Notes: generated by a model not told the origin, from the sequence alone. Counted from the first letter of the stretch, positions 44,171-53,010 are shown. The stretch: 64,000 nucleotides of DNA from Psychrobacter immobilis (GCF_904846065.1 NZ_CAJGZV010000001.1:1550001-1614000), one strand, 5' to 3'. Made by a program: numbers and translations.

Positions 44171-45559
44171 ATGCCTCCAAAAATATTAACCCAAATTTCA
44201 CCTCAACTGGCATTTATGATTTCTGCCATTGTCATCGCTATTATGGGCGTTACCATGATAGGTTTTGGCTGGGTACCGCATTTATCATTGATACTCGCTA
44301 TTTGTGTCTTGCTGGGCATTGGTCTGTTTAAAGGCTTGACCTTTGATGACATGCAAGCGCAAATGGCATCGGGTGTCATGCGTGGTATCGGTGCGATCTA
44401 TCTATTCTTCTTTATTGGTTTGATGGTCGCCGCTTTAATGATGTCTGGTGCTATTCCAACGCTGATGTATTTTGGTTTTCAGTTGATTTCACCAGAGTAT
44501 TATTACATTTCAGCCTTTGTATTGACCTCTATTATTGGTATTGCCTTGGGCAGTAGTTTGACCACCGCGGCGACATTGGGCGTGGCTTTTATTGGTATGA
44601 GTAATGCCTTTGATGCCAACGTGGCGATTGCGGCTGGTGCTGTGGTTTCAGGGGCGTTTTTCGGTGATAAAATGTCGCCGTTATCAGACACCTGTACCAT
44701 TGCTTCATCGGTGGTGGGTATTGATTTGTTTGAGCATATTCGCAATATGATGTATACCACGGTACCAGCGTGGATACTCACGGTCATTATTTTTTGGTTT
44801 TTCTCTGGGCAGACCGCAGGCTCTGACTTGAGTCAAGTAACCATATTGCAAGGTCAGTTGATTGAAAGTGGCTTGGTACATGGTTATGCGGTATTGCCAT
44901 TTGTGGTACTGGTTGGGTTGGCGGTTTTTCGTGTCAATGCCATCTATACGATTATCTGTACCATTGTGGCAGCATTGATTATTACTTATTTGCACAGCTC
45001 GCCGAGTTTTGGACAATTAGGCGGCTATTTATTTGCAGGCTATGCACCAGCTGAATCGTTAGAGCTGGGTGAAGTCGGTGGTATGCTATCGCGCGGCGGT
45101 GTGCAGAGTATGTTCTTCACTCAAGCGATTGTGATATTGGCACTCAGTCTGGGTGGCTTGCTCACAGCATTGGGTATTTTGCCAGCACTGTTATCAGGGA
45201 TTAAAGACACATTAACCACATCAGGGCGCGCCATATTTGCCGCTGCCATGTCTGCTCTGAGTATTAACGTGCTTATTGGCGAGCAGTATTTGAGTATTTT
45301 ATTATCTGGTACTGCCTTTCGTCCGACGTTTGAGCGTTTGAATTTACATCCTAAGAATCTGTCTCGTACCATTGAAGATGCAGGTACGGTCATCAATCCT
45401 CTAGTGCCTTGGAGTGTGTGCGGCGTGTTTATCAGCCAAGCATTAGGCGTGCCCGTGCTTGATTATCTGCCTTATGCGTTCTTCTGTTATTTATCGCTGT
45501 TACTGACGATATTGTTTGGTTTTACGGGAATTACCATCAGCCGACTCAAGAGTCAGTGA
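44171..45559 (+). CDS. NhaC-family Na+/H+ antiporter-type transporter
   Basis: This ~462-residue membrane protein has ~11 helices. The core GALVSGAFFGDKMSPLSDTC-like segment here reads AGAVVSGAFFGDKMSPLSDTC and is the hallmark of the NhaC family, along with SSLTTAATLGVAFIGMSNAF and GTVINPLVPWSVCG. ATG 44171 is preferred to GTG 44168, since AAGGA lies six bases before it. It is the last gene of the hpd-phhA-phhB run, and ends at a strong terminator. Some NhaC-family members move organic solutes, so this one could import tyrosine or phenylalanine. Simple Na+/H+ exchange remains possible. Confidence 0.88.
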   Translation: MPPKILTQISPQLAFMISAIVIAIMGVTMIGFGWVPHLSLILAICVLLGIGLFKGLTFDDMQAQMASGVMRGIGAIYLFFFIGLMVAALMMSGAIPTLMYFGFQLISPEYYYISAFVLTSIIGIALGSSLTTAATLGVAFIGMSNAFDANVAIAAGAVVSGAFFGDKMSPLSDTCTIASSVVGIDLFEHIRNMMYTTVPAWILTVIIFWFFSGQTAGSDLSQVTILQGQLIESGLVHGYAVLPFVVLVGLAVFRVNAIYTIICTIVAALIITYLHSSPSFGQLGGYLFAGYAPAESLELGEVGGMLSRGGVQSMFFTQAIVILALSLGGLLTALGILPALLSGIKDTLTTSGRAIFAAAMSALSINVLIGEQYLSILLSGTAFRPTFERLNLHPKNLSRTIEDAGTVINPLVPWSVCGVFISQALGVPVLDYLPYAFFCYLSLLLTILFGFTGITISRLKSQ

Positions 45560-45597
45560 CCCGAAAAACTTTTGTCTCTAAATTCTGCATTAAAACG

Positions 45598-45644
45598 CTA
45601 GGGCTTGTGTCTTCTAAGACAACACAACAAGCCCTAGTTTTTAT
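45598..45644 (+). terminator. Rho-independent terminator of the hpd-phhAB-nhaC run
   Basis: CTAGGGCTTGT pairs perfectly with ACAAGCCCTAG and is followed by TTTTTATTTAT, 38 bases after the transporter stop. Confidence 0.92.
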
Positions 45645-46099
45645 TTATACCCTTGTAATCATTTGAGACAAGCTGATGGATGTGGAGCATGATATACCAG
45701 ATTTGCAGCTTGCTAAGTTGAGTAGTAGGTGCTGTAAAGGGGATTAAAAACGTTTGTTCAAGAGAGTGAGCAGACGTTTTTTTGTGTCTTTTAATAATAC
45801 TTGTACAGACTTCGCTTCGGCATAGATAGCCGTTACTGACGTTAGTATTCGACAGCTCTTCGGTGATTAAAGAAATAAAAACGAATAAAAACAAATAAAA
45901 ACCCAATCAGCTTATCTCAACTCATCGAAGTGTTCTTGATTGGTATGAGTAATGGTTTGTGCGAGTTCAAAAATGATAAAGGGGATAAAGAATTATGCTT
46001 GTATTTAAGGGTTACTTGTCACAGATAAAAAAAATGGGTCGTATATATACTTCCAAGCAACGGCGAACGGGAATAAAAAGAATGGTATTTTAAGTTAAT
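45645..46099. other. Gene-free stretch before the fhu operon, with an orphan terminator
   Basis: No convincing gene was found. A 90-codon leftward frame at 45634-45906 has no recognisable features and probably is chance. The strand carries a second terminator-like hairpin (45747-45783) and, near 45871-45903, three copies of AATAAAAAC. Confidence 0.45.
45747..45783 (+). terminator. Orphan terminator-like hairpin
   Basis: AAAACGTTTGTTC pairs with GAGCAGACGTTTT (two G-U pairs) and continues into a run of T. No ORF precedes it apart from nhaC, which already has a terminator. It could end a small RNA or be left from a lost gene. Confidence 0.6.
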
Positions 46100-46118
46100 G
46101 ATAATTGTTTTTATTATC
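46100..46118. promoter_or_regulatory. Fur box upstream of fhuC
   Basis: GATAATTGTTTTTATTATC matches 14 of 19 positions of the Fur consensus GATAATGATAATCATTATC, including the first six and last six bases. It lies 60 bases before the fhuC start region. It fits iron-dependent repression of a siderophore uptake operon. Confidence 0.8.
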
Positions 46119-46177
46119 GTTTACGAGTAAAATCGGTTTTTATTGGCTGTCCAATATAAACACAACGATTTAAATTA

Positions 46178-46957
46178 ATGATGAGTACCGATATGTTACG
46201 TGTAAACCAATTGACCATCAGTCGCCAAGGAAATACCTTACTAGACAATGTAAGCTGTGAGATTGATAGCAACCAATTGGTCGCTTTGGTTGGACATAAT
46301 GGTTCAGGAAAATCGACTTTAATCAAAGCGTTGGCAGGCGAGATGATGAGTAGTGGCGGTAGTATCAGCTTGGATGAGCGCCGTATCAGTGATTACAGTA
46401 GCAAAGCGCTGGCGCGACAAATGGCATATTTGCCACAACAACTACCAGAAGCCGCTGGGTTTTCAGTACGTGAGTTGGTCATGCTAGGACGTTATCCGCA
46501 CCAAAAATGGCTGCAAAAGCCCAACCAAATTGATAAAGATAAAGTAATAGAAGCCATGCGCATCACCCAAACAGAGGCGTTCGCTGACCGCATTACGGCC
46601 ACGCTTTCAGGTGGCGAGCGTGCTCGCGTTTGGCTTGCTATGTGTCTGGCACAAGACACCAGATATTTATTACTTGATGAGCCATTAGCCGCGCTTGATA
46701 TGCACTATCAGCTTGAAGTTATCCAGCTTATACGTCGTTTGGTGGATGAGCAGGGTTTGAGTGTGGTTATTATTTTGCATGATATTAATTTGGCCGCGCA
46801 GTATGCCGATCGAGTTATCGCCTTAAAAAACGGCCGTATTTGCCATAATGGTGATATCGGCAGCACCATGCAACCGACAGTATTGCACAAGATTTTTAAC
46901 GTCGATATGCAGCTGCTTAGTCATCCTATAACGGGGCAGCCAGTCGCCGTTGCCTAG
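46178..46957 (+). CDS. fhuC: Ferric hydroxamate ABC transporter ATPase
   Basis: This ~259-residue ATPase has Walker A GHNGSGKST, the Q-loop region, signature LSGGERAR, Walker B YLLLDEP and the H-loop LHDINLAAQYAD. Its relatives are the FecCD-type transporter ATPases, and FhuC is supported by the fhuD and fused fhuB genes that follow. Starts at 46178, 46181 and 46193 are all in frame. The last, giving LRVNQLTISRQGN, is the most conserved. A repeat element directly abuts the stop codon at 46955-46957. Confidence 0.92.
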   Translation: MMSTDMLRVNQLTISRQGNTLLDNVSCEIDSNQLVALVGHNGSGKSTLIKALAGEMMSSGGSISLDERRISDYSSKALARQMAYLPQQLPEAAGFSVRELVMLGRYPHQKWLQKPNQIDKDKVIEAMRITQTEAFADRITATLSGGERARVWLAMCLAQDTRYLLLDEPLAALDMHYQLEVIQLIRRLVDEQGLSVVIILHDINLAAQYADRVIALKNGRICHNGDIGSTMQPTVLHKIFNVDMQLLSHPITGQPVAVA

Positions 46958-47048
46958 TAGGGCATATCATCAATCTGAACGAAAATGAATAAGTAGGCTA
47001 AAAATGGTTAAATTTTTATAACCGTTTTTAAAATGAGGGCATGCCCTA
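46958..47048. repeat. 91-bp member of the TAGGGCGTGTC inverted-repeat family
   Basis: The ends TAGGGCATATCATCA and TGAGGGCATGCCCTA match as inverted repeats in 12 of 15 positions. GGCTAAAAATGG and the following AAATTTT are shared with the interior of 9895-10068, so this is an internally deleted relative. It starts on the base after the fhuC stop. Confidence 0.75.
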
Positions 47049-47108
47049 GTATTTGCCTCATCTTTTTCATTTCTTATTTTCTCTTATTCGCGCAAAAGAT
47101 AGGCCGCT

Positions 47109-48128
47109 ATGTTTCCTGCTCTTTATAAATATCTGTTCTCTTTAATAGCCATAAAATCTTTCATAAAACCTTTCATAAAAGCTGGCTCAAATCTCACTAT
47201 TAGTAAATATAAGTGTTTGCCGCTTATAGCAAGCTTAACACTGACCACCGTGCTGACGGCCTGTCACCAACCAATAACGTCACAAAAAGACGCTCAAGTG
47301 GGCAATGCAGATAACGCTAACATCAATATAGTCTCACCTGATTGGGGCAATGCGGCAACCTTGACCGCTATGGGTTACCCCCCGATAGCGACGGGTGATG
47401 TGAGGGTGTGGGACAGATGGGTAGGTACGCCTGAATTGCCAACCTCAATCATTGATTTGGGCATTCGCTATCAGCCTAATGCGGAATTGGTTGCCCAATT
47501 GCCTGTCGATTTGGTCGTCGATAACTTTTTTTATGAGCATGCCCGCAATCTCTATGGAGATGTGCCCTCTGAGTCGGTCATGTTCGCCGCTAAAGGCGAT
47601 ACCGCAACTTGGGCAGATTATACTGAGCCGACTCGTCAGTTGGGACAGCTAATTGATGAACTAGCCTTGGCTGAAAGCTATATTAAAAAAAGTCAGAAAG
47701 ACATCAAACTGGCAAGTGAGCGTCTGCAGCAGCGCTATCCAAAAGTAAAGAGATTTGCCGTTGTACAGTTTGCTGATGCTAATAACATGCGCATGTATGT
47801 CAAAAATAGTTTGTTTCAGCCCGTGCTAAGTCAGATGGGCAAAAAGCTGGATGTATTAGGCAAAGGCAATCAATGGGGGTTTGTCCCCATTCGAATGGGA
47901 GACTTGGCTCAATTGGATAATGAGACCTGCCTATTAATCATAGACCCGCTGAGTCCGATAACCCGAGCTGAGATTAAAGACAGTTTGGTTTGGCAGCGTC
48001 TAGGCTATGGCGATGAGCGCTGCGTGGGTGAGCTGCCGCCCATATGGATTTATGGTGGCATGTCGTCACTGGTCGGTTTGGCAAATAATTTATCAATAGT
48101 GACATTAAAAGGTGGGGCAGCATCATGA
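47109..48128 (+). CDS. fhuD: Ferric hydroxamate-binding lipoprotein
   Basis: This 339-residue periplasmic binding protein of the FhuD/FepB helical-backbone class delivers siderophore-bound iron to FhuB. The N-terminus has an unusually long basic leader and then a lipobox in TTVLTAC (C52). The core has NAATLTAMGYPPIATGDVRV, PDLVVDNFF-like LPVDLVVDNFF, and CLLIIDPLSP, all typical. It overlaps the start of fhuB by four bases (ATGA). No outer-membrane receptor gene is present in the window. Confidence 0.88.
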   Translation: MFPALYKYLFSLIAIKSFIKPFIKAGSNLTISKYKCLPLIASLTLTTVLTACHQPITSQKDAQVGNADNANINIVSPDWGNAATLTAMGYPPIATGDVRVWDRWVGTPELPTSIIDLGIRYQPNAELVAQLPVDLVVDNFFYEHARNLYGDVPSESVMFAAKGDTATWADYTEPTRQLGQLIDELALAESYIKKSQKDIKLASERLQQRYPKVKRFAVVQFADANNMRMYVKNSLFQPVLSQMGKKLDVLGKGNQWGFVPIRMGDLAQLDNETCLLIIDPLSPITRAEIKDSLVWQRLGYGDERCVGELPPIWIYGGMSSLVGLANNLSIVTLKGGAAS

Positions 48129-50293
48129 CTATTAATACTGCCGCACAGACTCATCATTCTCATACCAATAATACTACTGATTATGTCAAGCCTATGACTT
48201 CACTTGCAGCGTCTCAGTCGCCCACATTGAAAACACCATCAGAGCAACACTCCAAGCTCATGCAAAAACCTCCCAATCCAGCACCAAAATTACCTCGGCA
48301 ACCACCTTCGGTATTTGCAGATACATGGCGCATCTGGGCAGTAATGATTATCCTGGTGGTGTTGTCAGTATGGAGCACGTGGGCATTAATCGCTCAGGAG
48401 TGGACACGCCCAATCAGTGATTTGTTTATTCCAAGCTCGCAATTGGATGTTATCAGTCTTGCGACGCAGCTGCATATAGTGGCGACCAGCATAGTGGCGC
48501 TATTGGCAGGTGGTCTGCTTGGGGTTGTCAGTATTTTGCTACAGCAATTGGTCAAAAACCCATTGGCGTCAGACACCACATTGGGCGTCGGTGTTGGTGC
48601 GCAATTGGCCATGCTCATTGTGACCTTGTTTTTGCCAAGCTTAGCGATTTATGGCGGACTTTATGTGGCCTTTGTCGGCGCGCTTATTAGTATGGGACTG
48701 GTCTTTGTATTGTCAGCACCCAGTCGTTTTAATCCGCTCATTTTAATATTGGCAGGCTTGGTGGTAAACATTCTACTTGCCGCCGTGGCCAATGTCTTGG
48801 TATTGTTTTTTGCTGAACGTAGTAATGGTATGCTGTCGTGGGCGGCGGGATTTTTGGCACAGAATAGCTGGCATACCAGTACGATGCTAGCGATAACGGC
48901 CGTCGTGATGGCGGTTGTCTGTCTACCCTTGTTAAAACCATTAACCTTGATGAGTCTCGATGACTCACAAGCCAAGCGCTTGGGCGTGCCGATTAACGGT
49001 ATTCGTGCATTGGTAGTGCTTATTGTGGCGGTCGTTACCGCTTTAGTGGTTAGCGAAGTTGGTCTAATCGGTTTTATCGGTCTTGGCGCTGCCAGTCTGG
49101 TCAATGCGTTGGGAGTTGCTTCTATTAGCAAACGTCTGCTTGCAGCCTTTGTCTTAGGGGCGCTGCTTTTATGGCTGACTAGCAATGTTGCTTTATTGCT
49201 CGAACCCATACTAAATATGCAAATTCCAGCAGGGGCGATGACGGGTATTCTTGGTGCACCACTGATTATTTGGCTGATTTTGCGTCAGCGCCGTGAGCGG
49301 ATAGAAACAGTAACCCCGATGCTAACAGGCAAGCATGCACCTGTGTCATGGTGGCGCTGGGGTCTTGGCGTGGTAATGATAATTATAGTTGCCTGTGTTT
49401 TTGTCCAAGACGTCAGTGGTTGGGGACTAAGTACCGATTGGGCGATCACCCAGCAGTATCGGCTACCGCGCAGTTTGAGCGCTGCGGCAACGGGTCTGAT
49501 GTTGGCCATCGCTGGTGTATTATTGCAAACGCTCACCCGCAACCCGATGGCAAGTCCAGAAGTATTGGGTGTAAGCTCGGGCGCGGCGCTTGGGGTTATC
49601 TTAGGGTTTATACTGCTACCAAGCTTAGGGCTATCTGCGGGAGCTGGTACTTTATTAATCTCAGGACTATCAGGAGCGATGGCTGTGTTATTGCTGGTGA
49701 TTTGGCTAGCGCGTAAGGTAAGTTCTGGCTATTTGCTACTGGTCGGTATCGGTATTGCCGCGATGATGGATGGGGTGATGCACATGGTCAAGCTGTCTGG
49801 CGATCCACGCCTAGAAGCGATGCTTAGCTGGCTATCGGGAACGACTTATAGCGCTCAGCCTAGCACCGTGTGGTATCTTATCGGCATTGCCCTCATTTTA
49901 TTTGCCCTCAGCTTATTGCTTATCAAACCCTTAAGAGTGCTTGGTTTGGGTACAGGGGTCGCTCGTAATTTAGGGGTGGCAGTGACACCAGTGACACTCG
50001 CGTTATTGGCGTTGGTGGCGGCGCTAAGTACTGCCAGTACGCTTGCGGTTGGGCCATTGAGTTTCATTGGTCTAATGGTGCCACATTTGGCGACGTCACT
50101 TGGTGCGGTAAGGCTTGAGCGCCAATTGCCATTAGCGGCTTTGTTAGGCGCAGGGGTGATGGTAATAGCAGACTGGATTGGGCGTTATGTTATTTTCCCT
50201 TATGAGCTGCCTGCGGGTACGATTGCGGCTATCATTGGCGGGGCGTACTTTTTATGGCTGATTCGTAAAGTGCCAGTCGCAGTAAGTGGATAG
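48125..50293 (+). CDS. fhuB: Ferric hydroxamate ABC transporter permease (duplicated)
   Basis: This 722-residue permease has two FecCD-type halves in one chain, as in E. coli FhuB, with about 20 membrane helices in all. Both halves begin with the loop between GVLLQ-type repeats (GVVSILLQQLVKNPLASDTTLG and GVLLQTLTRNPMASPEVLGV) and carry the GLIGFIGLGAASL / LSFIGLMVPHL motif that contacts FhuC. The first ~55 residues are a polar, Ser/Pro-rich N-terminus. It is translationally coupled to fhuD. No dedicated terminator is obvious, but two inverted repeats follow (50307-50354 and 50367-50383). Confidence 0.95.
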   Translation: MTINTAAQTHHSHTNNTTDYVKPMTSLAASQSPTLKTPSEQHSKLMQKPPNPAPKLPRQPPSVFADTWRIWAVMIILVVLSVWSTWALIAQEWTRPISDLFIPSSQLDVISLATQLHIVATSIVALLAGGLLGVVSILLQQLVKNPLASDTTLGVGVGAQLAMLIVTLFLPSLAIYGGLYVAFVGALISMGLVFVLSAPSRFNPLILILAGLVVNILLAAVANVLVLFFAERSNGMLSWAAGFLAQNSWHTSTMLAITAVVMAVVCLPLLKPLTLMSLDDSQAKRLGVPINGIRALVVLIVAVVTALVVSEVGLIGFIGLGAASLVNALGVASISKRLLAAFVLGALLLWLTSNVALLLEPILNMQIPAGAMTGILGAPLIIWLILRQRRERIETVTPMLTGKHAPVSWWRWGLGVVMIIIVACVFVQDVSGWGLSTDWAITQQYRLPRSLSAAATGLMLAIAGVLLQTLTRNPMASPEVLGVSSGAALGVILGFILLPSLGLSAGAGTLLISGLSGAMAVLLLVIWLARKVSSGYLLLVGIGIAAMMDGVMHMVKLSGDPRLEAMLSWLSGTTYSAQPSTVWYLIGIALILFALSLLLIKPLRVLGLGTGVARNLGVAVTPVTLALLALVAALSTASTLAVGPLSFIGLMVPHLATSLGAVRLERQLPLAALLGAGVMVIADWIGRYVIFPYELPAGTIAAIIGGAYFLWLIRKVPVAVSG

Positions 50294-50306
50294 TTTTTAT
50301 GGGAAA

Positions 50307-50354
50307 TTAATGACTGACGAATAACTATAATCAGCCATCATGATCAGTCATTAA
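50307..50354. repeat. Inverted repeat after fhuB
   Basis: TTAATGACTGA and TCAGTCATTAA are perfect 11-bp arms around a 26-base loop. A second small palindrome (AGCGCT-TAAAT-AGCGCT) lies at 50367-50383. They may slow or end transcription, but no T-run is present. Confidence 0.5.
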
Positions 50355-50447
50355 TACATACCTTCCAGCGCTTAAATAGCGCTATACCTTAAAATCACCA
50401 ATGTTCGTCATGTTCAGTAAGTTATTTGACATTACTTTTAAGGGGCT

Positions 50448-50798
50448 TTAAGCTTTTTTATTCAAGCTCTTTTTTAATAAATGATCGAATATAAACGGAC
50501 CAAGGGGTAAAAAAGATCCGAGTACCCCTGCTGGCATCGCCCAAAGCGGCATTTTGATTTTGGTGGTGGCTATCAACAGCATTAAAATATACGCGATGAA
50601 CAATCCGCCATGAGCCATCCCTATGTAGGTGACCGCTTCTGCAATACCCATCATGTACTTTAGTGGCATGGCGATGCAAAGTAATAATAAGAAGGACGTG
50701 CCTTCCAAGTAACCCATGATCGTAAGAATCTTTAATACAGAGTTCTGATCTTTTGTGAGATTAGGTGTTTCTGTGATAGTTGTCTGAGCCTGCGACAC
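50448..50798 (-). CDS. DUF3817 family membrane protein
   Basis: This 116-residue protein has three hydrophobic helices. The segment TIMGYLEGTSFLLLLCIAMP and the AHGGLFIAYI motif are typical of DUF3817 (YdzA-like) proteins of unknown function. GTG at 50798 is used because AAGGAAG lies just before it. Upstream in-frame codons to 50870 look unconserved. It is divergent from the GST-like gene. Confidence 0.8.
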   Translation of the reverse strand: MSQAQTTITETPNLTKDQNSVLKILTIMGYLEGTSFLLLLCIAMPLKYMMGIAEAVTYIGMAHGGLFIAYILMLLIATTKIKMPLWAMPAGVLGSFLPLGPFIFDHLLKKSLNKKA

Positions 50799-50984
50799 TA
50801 TATCTTCCTTTTGTTTATAATAAATAAGGTAAGGGTTTTCCAATGCCGCTATGATACTGGCTTTGTTCAATGCTTTGAAGTATTAATTTCACCAACCCTT
50901 AATAGAGATCAGTAACGAAACTAAATGACTCTTGATGTCAGTAACTCTAAGGCTACTGATCTCATTTTAACTGTGAAAAAATAT

Positions 50985-51635
50985 ATGACTGCTTACTCCC
51001 TTTCTTGTCTTTACTCTTTTCGTCGCTGTCCTTATGCCATGCGCGCGCGTCTCGGTCTGTTGTTTGCCGAGTTGCCAGTAGAGCTACGGGAGATCACCTT
51101 AAAAAACAAGCCTGTGCACATGCTAGCGATTAGCCCAAAAGGCACCGTGCCAGTTTTACAGCTCGCTGATGGTGTTGTGATTGAAGAGAGTCGGGAAATA
51201 ATGGAGTGGGCGCTTGAACAGCAAGATCCACAAGAGCTGATGAACCCTAAGACTTTGCATCAAGGTAATACGTTAATTGAGCAAAACGATCAGGAGTTTA
51301 AGTATTGGCTAGATCGCTATAAATATGCTGACCGTCATCTTGAAATGACCCAAACAGAATATCGGCAAAAAGGAGAAGCATTTCTACAGATTTTAGAAGA
51401 GTTGCTTACTAAAAATACTTATTTGCTAGAAGACAGTGTGACCATTGCCGATATTGGCATTATGCCATTTGTCCGCCAATTTGCTCATGTAGATCGCGAC
51501 GTTTTTTACAGTTTGCCTTATCCTAAACTGCAAATATGGCTAAAAAACTGGCTAGCGCATCCATTATTTATACAAGCCATGACCAAGTTTCAACCTTGGC
51601 AAGATGGCGATGAGCCAGTGATTTTCCCTTCTTAG
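50985..51635 (+). CDS. Glutathione S-transferase family protein
   Basis: This is a ~216-residue protein with a thioredoxin-fold N-terminal domain and a helical GST C-terminal domain. The start TAYSLSCLYSFRRCPYAMRA has a CPYA motif (C15) where GST/glutaredoxin-like proteins keep a catalytic residue. SPKGTVPVL and the EESREIMEWAL segment form the glutathione site. The C-terminal half has TIADIGIMPFVRQFAHV. ATG 50985 is preferred to 50925, which adds 20 unconserved residues. Neither has a strong ribosome-binding site. The substrate is unknown. Confidence 0.8.
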   Translation: MTAYSLSCLYSFRRCPYAMRARLGLLFAELPVELREITLKNKPVHMLAISPKGTVPVLQLADGVVIEESREIMEWALEQQDPQELMNPKTLHQGNTLIEQNDQEFKYWLDRYKYADRHLEMTQTEYRQKGEAFLQILEELLTKNTYLLEDSVTIADIGIMPFVRQFAHVDRDVFYSLPYPKLQIWLKNWLAHPLFIQAMTKFQPWQDGDEPVIFPS

Positions 51636-51975
51636 TAAAAGTAGCTCATTCATTTCTTTGTAAATATTCCATCAATCTATTTTAGATATGTCTAGCAAGA
51701 ATCCACGCATCATTAAACAATCCCTAATAATGAGGGAGTTGTCTACCCTCATCATTTTGATAGATCTCAACAGTACTATTCTCAAAATAAATATCAATCT
51801 ATGGCGGTTTGATAGCTGCTTTTCATAACCTTTGTATCAAAAGGGTTGAATGTCTATTGTGTACACTTGTACTCTTAGGTTAGAATGAACATAAGTATAT
51901 CATTATATAAATATTCTTGAGTGACCTCAATTACGAATTGATTGGCATGGTTGTGAAAGTAACTTTTATACGAGT
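51636..51975. other. Intergenic region after the GST gene
   Basis: This is AT-rich, with no gene. A short hairpin (ATGAGGG/CCCTCAT, 51730-51752, followed by CATTTT) might serve as a terminator for the GST gene. The rest shows no promoter I would trust. Confidence 0.4.
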
Positions 51976-52527
51976 GTGAATATAAGAGTGCGCAAACAAC
52001 GAATCCACGTGCTAATTATAGTGACGCCGATGGCTTTGCTTTTTATACGCGATAACCACTTAATTCCCCCTAATCCCAACATTTACGAAGGACTGTTTGA
52101 AATGTTAAAAAGTGCCATTAAAGAGACTGAATTAGAAAAAATCGATATCATATTAGTAAAAAATATTTTAGAGATCGGCATTCAAGACGATTATGCTGAC
52201 AAGATAGCGGCTGATTATATCGAGACGTTAGCCCGCGCAAAAAGTGATAAAAACAGTCTCTTATATAAATCATCTAAGGTAAAAGAGTGCTATAGACAGT
52301 CGGATCTGCATAAATCTATCAATCGTATTATTTATAAGATCGAGCCTTTAAGGGTTGCTATTATGCGTGAAAGTCTAGCATTGCAGCAGGCAGTGGCTGA
52401 AGGCAATAAAGAGATAGCTGATGAGATTATTAAGGTTGTCGTTAGAATGAAGCTAGAAAAAAGTAAGCTTGAGAAAAATCTTAGCGCACTTATGGGTAAC
52501 GTAAAAAAGCTTCAGCTCGCTAGCTAA
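51976..52527 (+). CDS. Hypothetical helical protein
   Basis: I do not recognise this 183-residue frame. The start is uncertain: GTG 51976 gives a hydrophobic N-terminus (VLIIVTPMALLFI), while ATG 52102 has AAGGA ten bases before it and yields a 141-residue, strongly helical, Lys/Glu-rich protein. That part ends with a likely coiled coil (EIADEIIKVVVRMKLEKSKL). The region lies beside an IS remnant and a long hairpin, so it may be acquired or decaying. Confidence 0.45.
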   Translation: MNIRVRKQRIHVLIIVTPMALLFIRDNHLIPPNPNIYEGLFEMLKSAIKETELEKIDIILVKNILEIGIQDDYADKIAADYIETLARAKSDKNSLLYKSSKVKECYRQSDLHKSINRIIYKIEPLRVAIMRESLALQQAVAEGNKEIADEIIKVVVRMKLEKSKLEKNLSALMGNVKKLQLAS

Positions 52528-52564
52528 TAAATTAGGGCGTGTTGAACATTGGCAACGTCATCTA

Positions 52565-52623
52565 AGAAAGCTAAAAACCCTTTATGCTATGCGAAAAATA
52601 GTATAAAGGGTTTTTAGCTTTCT
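52565..52623. repeat. 26-bp stem hairpin
   Basis: The arms from 52565 and ending at 52623 pair over 26 bases with a single G-U wobble, around the loop GCGAAAA. The arm reads AAGAAAGCTAAAAACCCTTT and continues. There is no T-run after it. It may be a palindromic mobile unit or a strong RNA structure, and it lies just inside a TAGGGCGTGTTG-type end at 52533. Confidence 0.85.
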
Positions 52624-52662
52624 AACTTGCGACTTATTCATATGACATATCATATGAAATAG

Positions 52663-53010
52663 CTGTATTGTAAGTATTACAAGAATCAGATTACCCTAAT
52701 GCCCGTTATCAAGCGTAAAATCAAGCCTGACAGCTTTGTTTATACTGATAGTTATCGAATTTACCATGCATTGGATGTGAGCGAGTTTAAACACCTCAGA
52801 GTCAATCACTTTAAAGAGTTTACTTGCGGTAAAAGCAATCACATCAATGGCATTGAGAACTTTTGGAATCAGTCTAAACGAACACTCAGAAAACATAATG
52901 GGATCGATAAGAAGCATTTCCATTTATTTTTGAAAGAGTGCGAGTTTAGGGCTAACTATGGCGCACCGTCTAATCAGCTTAAGATACTAAGAATATGGTG
53001 TGATATTTAA
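52663..53010 (+). pseudogene. Truncated IS1595-family (IS1016-like) transposase
   Basis: The frame is open from 52663 and has an internal ATG at 52699. It covers only the C-terminal half of an ISXO2-type DDE transposase: VYTDSYRIYHALDVSEFKHL, then NHINGIENFWNQSKRTLRKH and LFLKECEFRAN, as in IS1016 of Moraxella and Neisseria. The N-terminal zinc ribbon and first catalytic aspartate are missing, so this is an inactive remnant. A possible IS left end (TAGGGCGTGTTGAACATTGG at 52533-52552) lies upstream, but no matching right end was found. Confidence 0.85.

Noticed and set aside
45634-45906. 90-codon leftward frame after nhaC
   Set aside because: It crosses two terminator hairpins and has no recognisable motif or ribosome-binding site. 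It is treated as non-coding.
48395-48420. GGACACGCCCAATC inside fhuB resembling the repeat-element end
   Set aside because: It is within conserved coding sequence and lacks the TA border and a partner end, so it is a chance match.
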